The notes under the pieces are model-generated. The model was not told the origin of the DNA, did not search any database, and worked only from the letters and a program-made list of their open reading frames with translations. 64,000 bases of DNA from Pseudomonadota bacterium (GTDB taxonomy: Bacteria; Pseudomonadota; Gammaproteobacteria; Burkholderiales; Rhodocyclaceae): positions 186,001 to 250,000 of the forward strand of contig JAFEDH010000021.1 in NCBI GenBank assembly GCA_018241695.1, in the 5' to 3' direction. Positions 54,807-64,000 of the stretch are shown piece after piece (the stretch's first letter is position 1; each line of letters starts with the position of its first letter). The position numbers and the translations under genes were made by a program.

Positions 54807-55892
54807 ATGGACGCACAAACCGTCGCCAACCGCCTGCCGGGCTGGATAGCCGGACAGTATCCGGAGGCCACCGCCATCTCTCTGGACAATCTGCGCAGCC
54901 CCGGCGGCGGCTATTCCAACGAAACCTGGCTGTTCGATCTCGTATGGACACGCAAGGGCCACCCCAGCCGGCTGCCCCTGGTGTTCCGCCTACAACCCAC
55001 GGAAGCCGGCACCTTCCCCGAATACGATCTAGCCTTCCAGTACCGCTGCATGGAGCGGCTCGCCGGCAGCGGCATCCCTGTACCGCGGCTGTTCGGTTTC
55101 TGCGCCGACAGCCACCTGATGGGCGCTCCCTTTTATCTGATGGAGCAGATTCCCGGCCGGGCGCCTGCGGAAAACCCGCCCTATGCCCTGGAGGGCTGGC
55201 TCAAGGACTCCTTCCCCGAGGACCAGCGCAAGATCTGGGAACAGGGCGTGGACATCCTCGCCGCGGTGGCCCGGCTGGACTGGCGGGCGCTCGGTTTCAC
55301 CGAGCTTGACCGGCCCGCCCTGGGCGCCACACCGCTGGCCCAAATGATCGCCCAGTACCGCAGCTATCTGGTCTGGGTGGAGCGCAGGCGCCGCCCCTAT
55401 CCCTTCCTTCACCAGGCGCTGGACTGGGTCGAGGCCCATCCACCCGCCGACGAACCGGTAACCCTGTGCTGGGGCGATGCCAAGCTGGGCAACCTGATGT
55501 TCGAGGGCAGCCACTGCACCGCCGCGCTGGATTGGGAAAGCGCCCATCTGGGCAATCCGGTTTCCGACCTGGGCTGGATGCTGATGCTCGACTTCGCTCT
55601 CTCGGAGGCCATCGGCATCCCGCGCCTGCCGGGCTTCCCGGATCGCGCGCAAACCCGCGCCCGCTGGGAGGCGCAAAGCGGCTTTTCCGCCAGGGATCTG
55701 GAGTATTACGAATTTTTCTCGGCCATGAAGTTCGCCACCATCATGGCCTCCATCACCTGGACTTTCATCCGCAAGGGGCTGCTGCCGGAAGACACCACGA
55801 TGGACATCCGCAACACGGGAACGGCGGCTCTGGAAATCTATTCCCGGCGCATCGGCCTCGATCTTGGCATCACACCGGGGGTCGGGCCATGA
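54807..55892 (+). CDS. APH-family phosphotransferase (ACAD10/11 kinase-like)
   Basis: A 361-residue protein-kinase-like fold enzyme. PGGGYSNETWLF (nucleotide-binding loop), LCWGDAKLGNLMF (Brenner motif, with WGD replacing the usual HGD) and LDWESAHLGNPVSDLGW (metal-binding Asp region) place it with the COG3173 group, whose characterised relatives phosphorylate hydroxy-acyl-CoA (N-terminal domain of ACAD10/11 and LvaA) rather than antibiotics. Its stop overlaps the next start as ATGA, so it is coupled to the two paralogous genes after it. The 191 bp before it hold no clear promoter. Confidence 0.87.
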   Translation: MDAQTVANRLPGWIAGQYPEATAISLDNLRSPGGGYSNETWLFDLVWTRKGHPSRLPLVFRLQPTEAGTFPEYDLAFQYRCMERLAGSGIPVPRLFGFCADSHLMGAPFYLMEQIPGRAPAENPPYALEGWLKDSFPEDQRKIWEQGVDILAAVARLDWRALGFTELDRPALGATPLAQMIAQYRSYLVWVERRRRPYPFLHQALDWVEAHPPADEPVTLCWGDAKLGNLMFEGSHCTAALDWESAHLGNPVSDLGWMLMLDFALSEAIGIPRLPGFPDRAQTRARWEAQSGFSARDLEYYEFFSAMKFATIMASITWTFIRKGLLPEDTTMDIRNTGTAALEIYSRRIGLDLGITPGVGP

Positions 55893-57025
55893 TCACGCGC
55901 TTCGACGATTTCTGCATCCACCAGACCTGCGAGCCGATTGCCCAGCCTGCCAGCAGCGACCGCAATTTCTACGATCGCTACTGGGCCAGCGGCTTCGATA
56001 CCGGCGGCGGCTTCATGTTCGAGCTGGCCTTCGGCCTCTATCCCAACCGCCGGGTCATGGACGCCCATTTCGGGGTACTGATCGATGGCGTTCAGCACTG
56101 TTTTCATGGCTCGCGCCGCGCTCCCGAAGATCGCAGTGAGCTGGTCGTGGGGCCGCTATCCCTGCAAATTCTGGAGCCCCTGCGCAGCTTCCGCCTGGTC
56201 ATCGCCCCCAACGACACCGGCATCGCCTGCGATCTGCACTTCAGCGCCCGTACCCATCCCGAAGAAGAACCTCGAAGCATGCTCTATGACGATGGCCGGC
56301 TGATGATGAATACCACCCGCTTCACCCAGCTGGGACGCTGGCAGGGCCATATTGTCCTCCACGGCCGGCGCATCGAGGTGGATGTGGCACACACCCTGGG
56401 TGCGCGCGACAAGTCCTGGGGCATCCGTCCGGTAGGTGAACCCGAAGGCGGCGCGCCCTCCCGCGAACTGCAGGTGCCACGGGTTTACTGGATCTGGGCA
56501 CCGCTCGATTTCGGCCACTTCGCCACCCAGTTCAATACCTTCGAGAATGCCGATGGCAGCGCCAGCCAGCTGGGTGCCTGCCGGATGCCCGCGGGCGATG
56601 ATGTCGACGCGCTGCCGGCCGGGGGCATCGAGGCCATGCCGATCGCCCGCCATCGCATCGACTGGGCTCCCGGCACCCGCTTCGCCCGGACCGCACACAT
56701 CGATTTGACCGATACGGCCGGCCGGCTCCTGTCAATCGAACTGGAGCCGCTGCTGCGTTTTCACGTGATGGGCGTCGGCTACCATCATCCCGAATGGGGC
56801 CACGGCGTATGGAAGGGCGAACTCGTTATCGCCGGCGAAACCCTGGAAGTGGATACCCTGCCCGCCCTCGATCATCGCTACGTTCATGTGCACCAGATGG
56901 TGCGTGCCACAGCGAATGGGCAGGTCGGCTACGGCACCCTGGAAACCTTCACCCTGGGCGCCCACCAGCCCTCCGGATTCACCGCCTTTCTCGATGGCGC
57001 GGTGGATCGCAACTCCAATACCTGA
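55889..57025 (+). CDS. CrtC/AttH-like protein of unknown function, paralogue 1
   Basis: A 378-residue beta-rich soluble protein without signal peptide. Recognisable blocks: FGLYPNRRVMDAHFGV, GPLSLQILEPLRSFRLV and RDKSWGIRPVGEP. The RDxSWGxRP motif and the overall layout recall the lipocalin-like two-domain fold of AttH and hydroxyneurosporene synthase CrtC; I think this belongs to the uncharacterised domain families often annotated as a DUF7064/DUF7065 pair, but cannot confirm. Start overlaps the kinase gene (ATGA at 55889). Enzymatic role unknown; a hydratase or isomerase on a hydrophobic substrate is conceivable. Confidence 0.7.
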   Translation: MITRFDDFCIHQTCEPIAQPASSDRNFYDRYWASGFDTGGGFMFELAFGLYPNRRVMDAHFGVLIDGVQHCFHGSRRAPEDRSELVVGPLSLQILEPLRSFRLVIAPNDTGIACDLHFSARTHPEEEPRSMLYDDGRLMMNTTRFTQLGRWQGHIVLHGRRIEVDVAHTLGARDKSWGIRPVGEPEGGAPSRELQVPRVYWIWAPLDFGHFATQFNTFENADGSASQLGACRMPAGDDVDALPAGGIEAMPIARHRIDWAPGTRFARTAHIDLTDTAGRLLSIELEPLLRFHVMGVGYHHPEWGHGVWKGELVIAGETLEVDTLPALDHRYVHVHQMVRATANGQVGYGTLETFTLGAHQPSGFTAFLDGAVDRNSNT

Positions 57026-57042
57026 TCGAAAGGAAGCCCATC

Positions 57043-58197
57043 ATGGCCAAAGGCGGCAGCATCGGCCCCCTGCTCCACGCGGACGAATTTTTCAGCCACC
57101 AGATCGTGGAAACCCACGCCACAGTGCAGCAGACCGACTACAACTGGGCGGAAAAGGTCTGCGGCATGGCCGCGGCGCGCGATGGATCGCTGCAGGTCGA
57201 TTTCGGTTTCGGCAAGTATGTGAACCGCAACGTGGTGGATGCCTACAGCGGCGTCTCGCGCGGTGTCGAACAGTGGAATGTACGCGCCAGCCGCGCGCTG
57301 GACAGCGACCCCAACCGTGTTGATGCAGGACCGATCCGTTACGAGATCATCGAGCCGCTGCGGAAAATCCGCGTCATTCTCGAAAAGAACGAAGCCCAGC
57401 CGATCGCTTTCGATCTGCTGCTGGAAGGCATCGTGCCGTGTTTTGTCGAGGAGCGGGAAGACCGGCGCACGGTGACGGGTTACCGCCGCACCGCCGACCA
57501 GATCCGCTACCACCAGACCGGTACCGCCCGGGGCTGGGTGGAAGTGGATGGCCAGCGCACCGAGGTCACGCCGGAGACCTGGATCATGACGCGGGACCAT
57601 TCCTGGGGCGTGCGGCCCAATGTGGGCAAGCCGCCTGTCGACATCGCGCCCGAGCCGATGGATTCCGATCAGATGCGCGTGCTGGCGGTGTGGAACCCGG
57701 TTTTCTTCCAGCGCCCCGACGGCTCCTGCCATGCCTTCCACCAGTATTCATTGCTCTACGCTGGCCCCGGCTTCCGCCACGAACTCGTACAGGGCCGGTT
57801 TGAATATCCCGACGGCCGGGAAGAGATCATCATCGGCGCCGAACCGCGCGTCCGGTTCAATCCGGTCAACAAGCGGCTCCTCGGTGGCGAATTCCTCATC
57901 ACCCTGGCCGACGGCCGGCAACGCACGCTGAAGGCTGAGGTCATCAGCGATACCGGCTTCCATCTCGGTGGGGGGCTGTACCACGGCTTTGACGGCAAGC
58001 ATCACGGCGAATGGCGCGGCAGGCTGCATGTGGAAGGCGAGTATTTCGCCGACTGCTCGACCCCGGAAGCGGTGGCGCGGCTCAACCAGTTCCGCGACTG
58101 CCTGATCCGTATGTCCGATCCGGAAACCGGCGCCACCGGCTGGGGCAATTGCCAGACCTGGGTTTCGGGCAGCTGGCCCGAGCTGGGCCTGCCCTGA
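57043..58197 (+). CDS. CrtC/AttH-like protein of unknown function, paralogue 2
   Basis: A 384-residue relative of the preceding protein: YVNRNVVDAYSGVSRGVEQW, GPIRYEIIEPLRKIRVI and RDHSWGVRPNVGKPP align block by block with paralogue 1. It also has HQYSLLYAGPGFRHELVQG and a C-terminal GWGNCQTWVSG. No signal peptide. The start at 57043 follows AAAGGAAG. Both proteins come with the kinase in one plus-strand unit and end head-on with the SDR at 58222. I do not recognise a characterised function. Confidence 0.7.
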   Translation: MAKGGSIGPLLHADEFFSHQIVETHATVQQTDYNWAEKVCGMAAARDGSLQVDFGFGKYVNRNVVDAYSGVSRGVEQWNVRASRALDSDPNRVDAGPIRYEIIEPLRKIRVILEKNEAQPIAFDLLLEGIVPCFVEEREDRRTVTGYRRTADQIRYHQTGTARGWVEVDGQRTEVTPETWIMTRDHSWGVRPNVGKPPVDIAPEPMDSDQMRVLAVWNPVFFQRPDGSCHAFHQYSLLYAGPGFRHELVQGRFEYPDGREEIIIGAEPRVRFNPVNKRLLGGEFLITLADGRQRTLKAEVISDTGFHLGGGLYHGFDGKHHGEWRGRLHVEGEYFADCSTPEAVARLNQFRDCLIRMSDPETGATGWGNCQTWVSGSWPELGLP

Positions 58198-58221
58198 GCG
58201 GATTCGCGGGTTCCTGCCGCG

Positions 58222-58992
<771 letters not shown>

Positions 58993-58995
58993 GCC

Positions 58996-59634
58996 TTATT
59001 TCTTGCCGTTTTCGAGTCGGGCGCGGGCCACCAGGGCATCGACCACACCAAGGAAGCGCTCGGGAGGCATGGAGGCGGGATCCACCAGCTTGTAGCGGCC
59101 ATTCACCACCACGGCGGGTACAGCATCGATACCGAAGCCGGTGTTGAGCTGGGCCGCACGCTGCAGCTTGGTCTGCACGGAAAAGGATTTGTAGATGTCG
59201 GAAAATTTCTTGGCGTCTACCCCTTTCTTGCCCAGCCATTCGGGAAAAGCGGCTTCATCCATGGGCGACAGGGACTGGCTGACATGGATGGCGTTAAAGA
59301 TTTCGCCACGCAGCCGTTCCTCGACACCCATCGCATCGAGGGCGTAGAACAGCTTGGCGCCGGGGGTCCAGGGACGCGCCATACCGGGTACACGGCGGAA
59401 GGACACATCCTTCGGCAGATTGGCCAGCAGCTGGTTCAGCGCCGGCTCCAGGTGGAAGCAGTGGGGACAGCCGTACCAGAAGAACTCGGTGATTTCCACC
59501 TTGCCCGGTGGTGCGTCGGTGGGCTGGGCCGGATTAAGCACCGTGTAGTCCTGCCCTTCCACCGGCGTGAGCGCCAGCGCGGCGGAGGACAGCAGGAAGG
59601 CGGACAGGACGGCCAGGCATCGGAATACACGCAT
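58996..59634 (-). CDS. dsbA: Periplasmic thiol:disulfide oxidoreductase DsbA
   Basis: A 212-residue exported protein that introduces disulfides into folding proteins. Signal peptide about residues 1-21. The active site is CPHC (Cys56-Cys59) in FFWYGCPHC, and the cis-Pro loop is AVPAVVVNG. An all-alpha insert lies between. It is 12 bp after the SPOR gene and 3 bp before the SDR, all in one unit with argS. Confidence 0.94.
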   Translation of the reverse strand: MRVFRCLAVLSAFLLSSAALALTPVEGQDYTVLNPAQPTDAPPGKVEITEFFWYGCPHCFHLEPALNQLLANLPKDVSFRRVPGMARPWTPGAKLFYALDAMGVEERLRGEIFNAIHVSQSLSPMDEAAFPEWLGKKGVDAKKFSDIYKSFSVQTKLQRAAQLNTGFGIDAVPAVVVNGRYKLVDPASMPPERFLGVVDALVARARLENGKK

Positions 59635-59646
59635 GGAGAAGGCTCC

Positions 59647-60300
59647 TCAGGGTTTGGCGGGTTTGGCCGTCTTGTCGGCGGCCTTGGGTTCCACCTTCGC
59701 GTCCGGGGCCGGGATGGCCGCCCTGGACACGGTGGCGGGAATGTCGTTCTGGGACAGCTGATTGCGGACCCGGTTCATTTCTTCCGGGGTCTTGAAGGGA
59801 CCTACGCGCACCCGGTTGAGGGTGCCCTTTTCGGCATTGCTGACTTCCTGCACATTGGCCTCGACCCCCATCAGGGCCAGCTTGGCCTTGAGATTGTCGG
59901 CATCGGAGGATTTCTGGAATGCCCCCACCTGCAGGTAGAGCGCTTCCACGGGCGGGGCGGTTTTGGCGGGTTCACCTGGTGCCGGCGCGGGAGACGCGGA
60001 GGCGGCATCCTGGCCATCCGGCAGAATCTTGTAGAACTCGAAGCGCGGCTTGTCCTGCACCTTGTCCCCGGGCTTGGGGGGCAGGCTCTGGGGTGGCTGA
60101 CCCGGTGTGGCCTCGGTCGGCAGGGCACTGTCGTTATGCGAAACCTTGTCCTGAAAGGGCAGCGGCGCCTTGTTCAGATACCAGACCAGGCCAAAAGCAA
60201 TCACCACACCGATCACGAGGCCGATGAACACGCCAAGCAGGGTGCCGCCACTGTTTCTCGGGGCGGAATGAACGGGGCGGGGTTTGTGGTCGCGGCTCAT
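59647..60300 (-). CDS. SPOR-domain membrane protein
   Basis: A 217-residue bitopic protein. A basic N-terminus precedes one membrane segment (about residues 21-43, GVFIGLVIGVVIAFGLVWYL), then a Pro/Ala-rich linker and a C-terminal SPOR domain (about 130-205: YLQVGAFQKSSDADNLKAKL, RVGPFKTPEEMNRVR). SPOR domains bind denuded peptidoglycan at the division site. The start follows the argS stop by 1 bp, the usual betaproteobacterial order. Confidence 0.9.
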   Translation of the reverse strand: MSRDHKPRPVHSAPRNSGGTLLGVFIGLVIGVVIAFGLVWYLNKAPLPFQDKVSHNDSALPTEATPGQPPQSLPPKPGDKVQDKPRFEFYKILPDGQDAASASPAPAPGEPAKTAPPVEALYLQVGAFQKSSDADNLKAKLALMGVEANVQEVSNAEKGTLNRVRVGPFKTPEEMNRVRNQLSQNDIPATVSRAAIPAPDAKVEPKAADKTAKPAKP

Positions 60301-60301
60301 T

Positions 60302-61963
60302 TCACATGGTCTCCGGGGCGGAAACGCCCAATATGTCCAATCCGTTGACAAGCGTCTGGCGCACCGCCCGGGCGAGCGCCAGGCGGGCGGTCCTGAGCGC
60401 CGCATCGTCCTCCAGCAGACGGTCGGCGTTGTACCAGGCATGGAAGTCGGCAGCCAGATCCTTCAGATAGCCGGCCACCAGATGCGGTGCATGCTCACTG
60501 GCGGCATTCTCCACCAGCGCCGGATATTCGCCCAGTCGGGCGCACAGGGCCAGCTCTTTTTCACTCCCCAACGGAGCAAGATCCACCCCACCGGCGTCAC
60601 CATCGTCCGGACACTGCTGCAGCACCGAAGAGATGCGCGCGTGGGCGTACTGGATGTAATACACCGGATTCTCGTTACTGCGCGATAGCGCCAGATCGAT
60701 ATCGAATACCAGCTGCGAATCGGGGCTGCGGGCAACGAGGAAATAGCGGGTGGCATCGCGGCCCACTTCCTCGATCAGGTCGCGCAGGGTGACATAGCTG
60801 CCGGCGCGCTTGGAGATCTTCACCTCCTCTCCGTTCCGCACCACCATCACCATCTGGTGCAGCACATACTCGGGCCAGCCGACGGGAATCCCCGCATCGA
60901 GCGCCTGCAGGCCGGCGCGCACGCGGGTCACGGTGCTGTGGTGATCGGCGCCCTGCTCGTTGATGACGCGGGTGAAGCCGCGCCGCCACTTGTCGAGGTG
61001 ATAGGCCACATCGGGGACGAAGTAGGTGTACCCGCCATCCTGCTTGCGCATCACCCGGTCCTTGTCGTCACCGAATGCGGTGGTGCGCAGCCAGAGGGCG
61101 CCGTCCTGTTCGTAGGTATGCCCCTTGTCCACCAGCGCCCGCACGGCGGCCTCGACCCTGCCATCGGCATAAAGCGCGGATTCCAGGGAAAAAACATCGA
61201 ACTTCACGCCGAAGGCCTTGAGATCCTGATCCTGCTCGCGGCGCAGATAGGCGACAGCGAAATGACGGATCGCCTCGGTGTCGGCGGGATCGCCATTGGC
61301 GGTGACATGCTGGTCGTCGGCAGCCACCGTTTCCCGCGCCAGGAAAGCGCGCGCCACATCGATGATGTAATCACCACGATAGCCGTCTTCCGGCCAGGCC
61401 GGATCGTCCGGCGTGACGCCCCGGGCACGCAACTGCACCGAGCGCGTGAGATTGTCGATCTGCGCCCCGGCGTCGTTGTAATAGAACTCGCGGGTCACGT
61501 CCCAGCCCGCAACCTCGAGCAGCCGGCAGAGGCAGTCGCCTACCGCCGCGCCGCGGCCATGGCCGACATGGAGCGGACCCGTGGGATTGGCGGAAACAAA
61601 CTCGACCTGTACCCGTCCCGGCTTTGCGCTGCCCCGGCCCCAGGCCGTGCCGGCGGCGAGAATGTCCGCCACCACGCGGGTTTTGGCGGCGGTGGTGAGC
61701 GTGAAATTGATGAAGCCGGCGCCCGCGATTTCCGCACCGGCGAGCCATTCCGAGGCGGGCAGGAGGGAGATCAAACGCTCGGCGATCTGGCGCGGGTTGT
61801 CCTTCAGGACCCGGGCCAGCTGCATGGCCAGATTGGTGGCGAAATCGCCATGACTGGCCTGTCTGGGGCGTTCAAGCTGGATATCGGCGCTGACATCGGG
61901 AGCAAGCCGGGTCAGGGCATGCTGCAAAAGCCCGGCAAGGTGGGACTTGGGATCGTTGGACAT
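60302..61963 (-). CDS. argS: Arginyl-tRNA synthetase
   Basis: A 553-residue class I synthetase. The HIGH motif appears as HVGHG in [15 protein letters not shown]; the KMSKS loop is degenerate ([10 protein letters not shown]), as usual for ArgRS. The N-terminal Add-1 domain and the C-terminal DALR anticodon domain are both present. I start at the ATG at 61963 ([11 protein letters not shown]); the frame continues to 62020 without conservation. First gene of argS-SPOR-dsbA-SDR. Confidence 0.96.
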   Translation of the reverse strand: MSNDPKSHLAGLLQHALTRLAPDVSADIQLERPRQASHGDFATNLAMQLARVLKDNPRQIAERLISLLPASEWLAGAEIAGAGFINFTLTTAAKTRVVADILAAGTAWGRGSAKPGRVQVEFVSANPTGPLHVGHGRGAAVGDCLCRLLEVAGWDVTREFYYNDAGAQIDNLTRSVQLRARGVTPDDPAWPEDGYRGDYIIDVARAFLARETVAADDQHVTANGDPADTEAIRHFAVAYLRREQDQDLKAFGVKFDVFSLESALYADGRVEAAVRALVDKGHTYEQDGALWLRTTAFGDDKDRVMRKQDGGYTYFVPDVAYHLDKWRRGFTRVINEQGADHHSTVTRVRAGLQALDAGIPVGWPEYVLHQMVMVVRNGEEVKISKRAGSYVTLRDLIEEVGRDATRYFLVARSPDSQLVFDIDLALSRSNENPVYYIQYAHARISSVLQQCPDDGDAGGVDLAPLGSEKELALCARLGEYPALVENAASEHAPHLVAGYLKDLAADFHAWYNADRLLEDDAALRTARLALARAVRQTLVNGLDILGVSAPETM

Positions 61964-62052
61964 CGGATGACGCAAGGCGATGAAATGGGGAAATGCAAAG
62001 CCGGGTGTCACCGGACACAACGACTGCGCGACTACGACTGCGAATTCCGTCC

Positions 62053-62058
62053 ATTATA
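62053..62058 (-). promoter_or_regulatory. Candidate -10 element for argS
   Basis: TATAAT, a perfect -10 hexamer read on the minus strand, about 90 bp before the argS ATG. A TGTACA at 62079-62084 lies 20 bp upstream of it, longer than the usual spacing, so the -35 is uncertain. Confidence 0.4.
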
Positions 62059-62103
62059 CCGGGGCGGAGCCTCGGCTCTGTACATCCCCCGCCCCTGGAA
62101 AGG

Positions 62104-62109
62104 TATCAT
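62104..62109 (+). promoter_or_regulatory. Candidate -10 element for the nitronate monooxygenase gene
   Basis: TATCAT on the plus strand, 66 bp before the ATG. The same palindromic TGTACA (62079-62084) lies 19 bp upstream, so one element could serve two divergent promoters; spacing is suboptimal for both. Confidence 0.28.
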
Positions 62110-62175
62110 TCGCCTTTGCCAATCAAACCGTTAAGGCTGCGGATTCACGCGGCTTTCCCCACCTGGAGGTCAGCC

Positions 62176-63249
62176 ATGTCCCACGTTGCTCCCCACTCCG
62201 CCCTCAACACCAAGCTCACCCGGATGACGGGTTGTCAGTACCCCATCATCCAGTCCGCCATGGGCTGGGTGGCCACCGGTCCGCTCTGCGCCGCCACCGC
62301 CAACGCCGGCGCCATGGGCTTCATCGGTTCCGCCACCATGGACCTGCAGCAGCTGGCCGAGGAAATTGCCTGGGTCAAGGATCACACCGACAAGCCCTTC
62401 GGCGTCAACATGCGCTCCGACGCCCCGGATGCCAACGAGCGGGTACAACTGATGATCAAGAGCGGCGTCAAGTTCGCCGGCTTTGCCCTGGCGCCCAAGG
62501 AAAAGCTGATCAAGACCCTGAAGGATGCGGGCATCGTCTGCATTCCCTCCATCGGCGCCAAACGTCACGCCGAGAAAGTGGCTTCCTGGGGTGCGGATGC
62601 GCTGATCGTGCAGGGCGGCGAGGGCGGCGGCCATACCGGCTCCATCGCCACCACCATCCTGCTGCCCCAGATCGTGGACGCGGTGGATATCCCCGTGATC
62701 GCCGCCGGCGGCTTCTTCGATGGCCGCGGCCTGGTGGCAGCCCTGGCCTACGGCGCCCAGGGCGTGGCCATGGGTACCCGCTTCCTGCTGACCCGCGAGT
62801 CTCCCGTACCCGACAATGTCAAGACCGCCTATCTCAAGGCCGGCGTGGGTGACACCGTGGCCACCGACCAGGTGGATGGCCACCAGCACCGCATGATCCG
62901 CAACAGCTTCGTGGACAAACTGCTCACCACCCCGGCCTGGAAAAACCTGCCGCTGGCGGTCGCCAATGCCCTCAAGCTCAAGAGCCTCACCGGCATCCCC
63001 TTCACCGACATGCTCAAACAGGGCTGGTCGATGAAAAAGGATCATGGTTACGGCTGGCTGCAGGTGGTGATGGCCGCCAACACCCCGGTCCTGCTGCGCA
63101 CCACCATGGTGGAGGGAAAGACCGAGTTCGGCATCATGCCCGGCGGCCAGGTCATGGGCCTGATCGACAAGGTGGAAAGCTGCGAGGAACTGGTGCGGAA
63201 CATCGTCACCCAGGCCAACGGTGTGCTCGAAGGTTTTGCCCGGGGTTGA
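62176..63249 (+). CDS. Nitronate monooxygenase / 2-nitropropane dioxygenase family protein
   Basis: A 357-residue FMN-dependent TIM-barrel protein. GCQYPIIQSAMGWVATG at the start, GGEGGGHTG (FMN phosphate and the conserved His) and IAAGGFFDGRG are family motifs. Family members oxidise alkyl nitronates, but many are of unknown substrate and sit in fatty-acid or steroid-breakdown loci; related enzymes include enoyl reductases (FabK). Start ATG at 62176 with GGAGG upstream; the open frame to 61993 crosses the divergent argS leader. The SDR starts 2 bp after its stop, so the two are probably one unit. Confidence 0.9.
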   Translation: MSHVAPHSALNTKLTRMTGCQYPIIQSAMGWVATGPLCAATANAGAMGFIGSATMDLQQLAEEIAWVKDHTDKPFGVNMRSDAPDANERVQLMIKSGVKFAGFALAPKEKLIKTLKDAGIVCIPSIGAKRHAEKVASWGADALIVQGGEGGGHTGSIATTILLPQIVDAVDIPVIAAGGFFDGRGLVAALAYGAQGVAMGTRFLLTRESPVPDNVKTAYLKAGVGDTVATDQVDGHQHRMIRNSFVDKLLTTPAWKNLPLAVANALKLKSLTGIPFTDMLKQGWSMKKDHGYGWLQVVMAANTPVLLRTTMVEGKTEFGIMPGGQVMGLIDKVESCEELVRNIVTQANGVLEGFARG

Positions 63250-63251
63250 GC

Positions 63252-64000
63252 GTGGAGCTTCAAGGCAGGTCGGCCCTGATCACGGGCGCGGCGCGAGGCA
63301 TCGGTGCCGCCTGCGCCCGGCGCTTCGCGGCCGAGGGCGCCCGGGTATTGGTCACCGATCGTCGGGATGACGAAGGCCAGGCATTGGTGGATGCACTGAA
63401 CACCCGGCATGGGGATGTGGCGCGCTACTGCTCTCTCGACGTGGCTGACGAAGCCGGCTGGGCCGCCGCCGTGGCTGCGGCCGAAGCCGCCTTCGGCGCG
63501 CTTCACCTCCTGGTAAACAACGCCGGCATCATCCGCAACATCCCCTTCGAGCAGCTTGATGCCGATACCTTCCGCAAGGTGGTGGAGGTGAATCTGACCG
63601 GCACCTTCCTCGGCATGAAGGCTGCCGTACCCGCCATGAAACGGGCCGGCGGCGGGGCCATCGTCAATTTCTCCTCGGTGCAGGGCATGGAGGGCCGTGA
63701 AGGCCTGATGGCCTATTCCGCCTCCAAGTTCGGCATCCGCGCCCTGACCAAGACCGCGGCCATCGAACTCGGTGCCCATGGCATCCGCGTCAACGCCGTG
63801 CTGCCCGGCCCTACCCGCACCCCCATGACGGCACGGCCCCACTGGACCGATGCCGACTACGATGCCGCCTACGGCAACTACCCACTGGGGCGTATGGCAT
63901 CCGCCGACGAGATCGCCGAGATGGTGCTGTTCCTCGCCTCGGATCGCGCCTCCTTCTGCACCGGTGGCGATTACGCCGTCGATGGCGGCATGCTTGCGGG
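63252..64000 (+). CDS. SDR-family oxidoreductase, 3' partial
   Basis: Open frame to the window end (249 codons visible) from a GTG at 63252, 2 bp after the monooxygenase stop. Motifs: ALITGAARGIGAACARRF, NNAGI, VNFSSVQGMEG, YSASKFGI and near the end GGDYAVDGGM, so only a few residues are probably missing. A classical 3-oxoacyl/3-hydroxyacyl-type or hydroxysteroid-type dehydrogenase is likely; substrate unknown. Coupled to the monooxygenase, it supports an acyl- or steroid-type catabolic context. Confidence 0.88.
   Translation, partial: MELQGRSALITGAARGIGAACARRFAAEGARVLVTDRRDDEGQALVDALNTRHGDVARYCSLDVADEAGWAAAVAAAEAAFGALHLLVNNAGIIRNIPFEQLDADTFRKVVEVNLTGTFLGMKAAVPAMKRAGGGAIVNFSSVQGMEGREGLMAYSASKFGIRALTKTAAIELGAHGIRVNAVLPGPTRTPMTARPHWTDADYDAAYGNYPLGRMASADEIAEMVLFLASDRASFCTGGDYAVDGGMLA

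Noticed and set aside
54807..55892. Aminoglycoside resistance gene
   Set aside because: The fold is APH-like, but the WGDAKLGN motif and context fit the hydroxy-acyl kinase-like group, not resistance enzymes.

Overview
The window is a 64 kb, GC-rich, gene-dense piece of a bacterial chromosome. Gene content and order point to a betaproteobacterium, probably of the Rhodocyclales/Sterolibacterium kind (inference). The signs are nadD-rsfS-rlmH-maf-rng, two BPSS1780-family membrane proteins, a DUF2782 gene beside polA, argS-SPOR-dsbA, a class I PHA synthase and a DUF1289 gene. CoA-transferase, MaoC hydratase, nitronate monooxygenase, several SDRs and a TonB receptor suggest an organism that degrades acyl or lipid-like substrates. 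I saw no rRNA, tRNA, CRISPR array, insertion sequence or integrase, and no recognisable DNA-binding regulator. No gene-free stretch exceeds about 300 bases.

Layout. 1-5.6 kb: a CoA-transferase cut by the window edge, ttcA with a pteridine reductase, tcdA, a MidA-type methyltransferase and a phaJ-like hydratase. 5.7-13.4 kb: a two-partner secretion operon, read on the minus strand, of TpsB transporter, 1736-residue TpsA exoprotein and an exported FecR-domain protein. 13.5-19.9 kb: a housekeeping operon (nadD, rsfS, rlmH, maf, rng), membrane proteins, DUF2782 and LOG-family genes, then polA (19.9-22.7 kb).

22.8-40.9 kb: a lipopolysaccharide (LPS) or surface-glycan region. It holds an O-antigen ligase, a GT25, a sulfotransferase-like protein, four GT9 and three GT4 glycosyltransferases, MsbA and three separate AsnB-type amidotransferases. 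Each amidotransferase ends a minus-strand unit and runs head-on into a plus-strand gene. A GT9/AsnB convergent pair appears twice in a row, which looks like a duplicated module.

41-48.3 kb: a small membrane protein, cobC-cobS-cobT for the end of cobalamin assembly, a TonB-dependent receptor with its own terminator, a DUF2889 protein and the GTPase YlqF. 48.3-52.2 kb: five overlapping minus-strand genes (DsbA-fold isomerase, DUF1289, a tiny Cys protein, an RNase D-like exonuclease, a molybdopterin oxidoreductase). 52.3-54.6 kb: phaC and an orphan PIN-domain gene.

54.8-64 kb: an APH-like kinase overlapping the first of two tandem paralogous proteins that I only loosely relate to the CrtC/AttH lipocalin-like fold. 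They face an SDR-dsbA-SPOR-argS block. A nitronate monooxygenase and another SDR, cut by the window end, follow. The kinase plus paired-protein unit, the triple-amidotransferase glycan locus, the TPS-FecR operon and the molybdoenzyme operon are the best candidates for undescribed biology.
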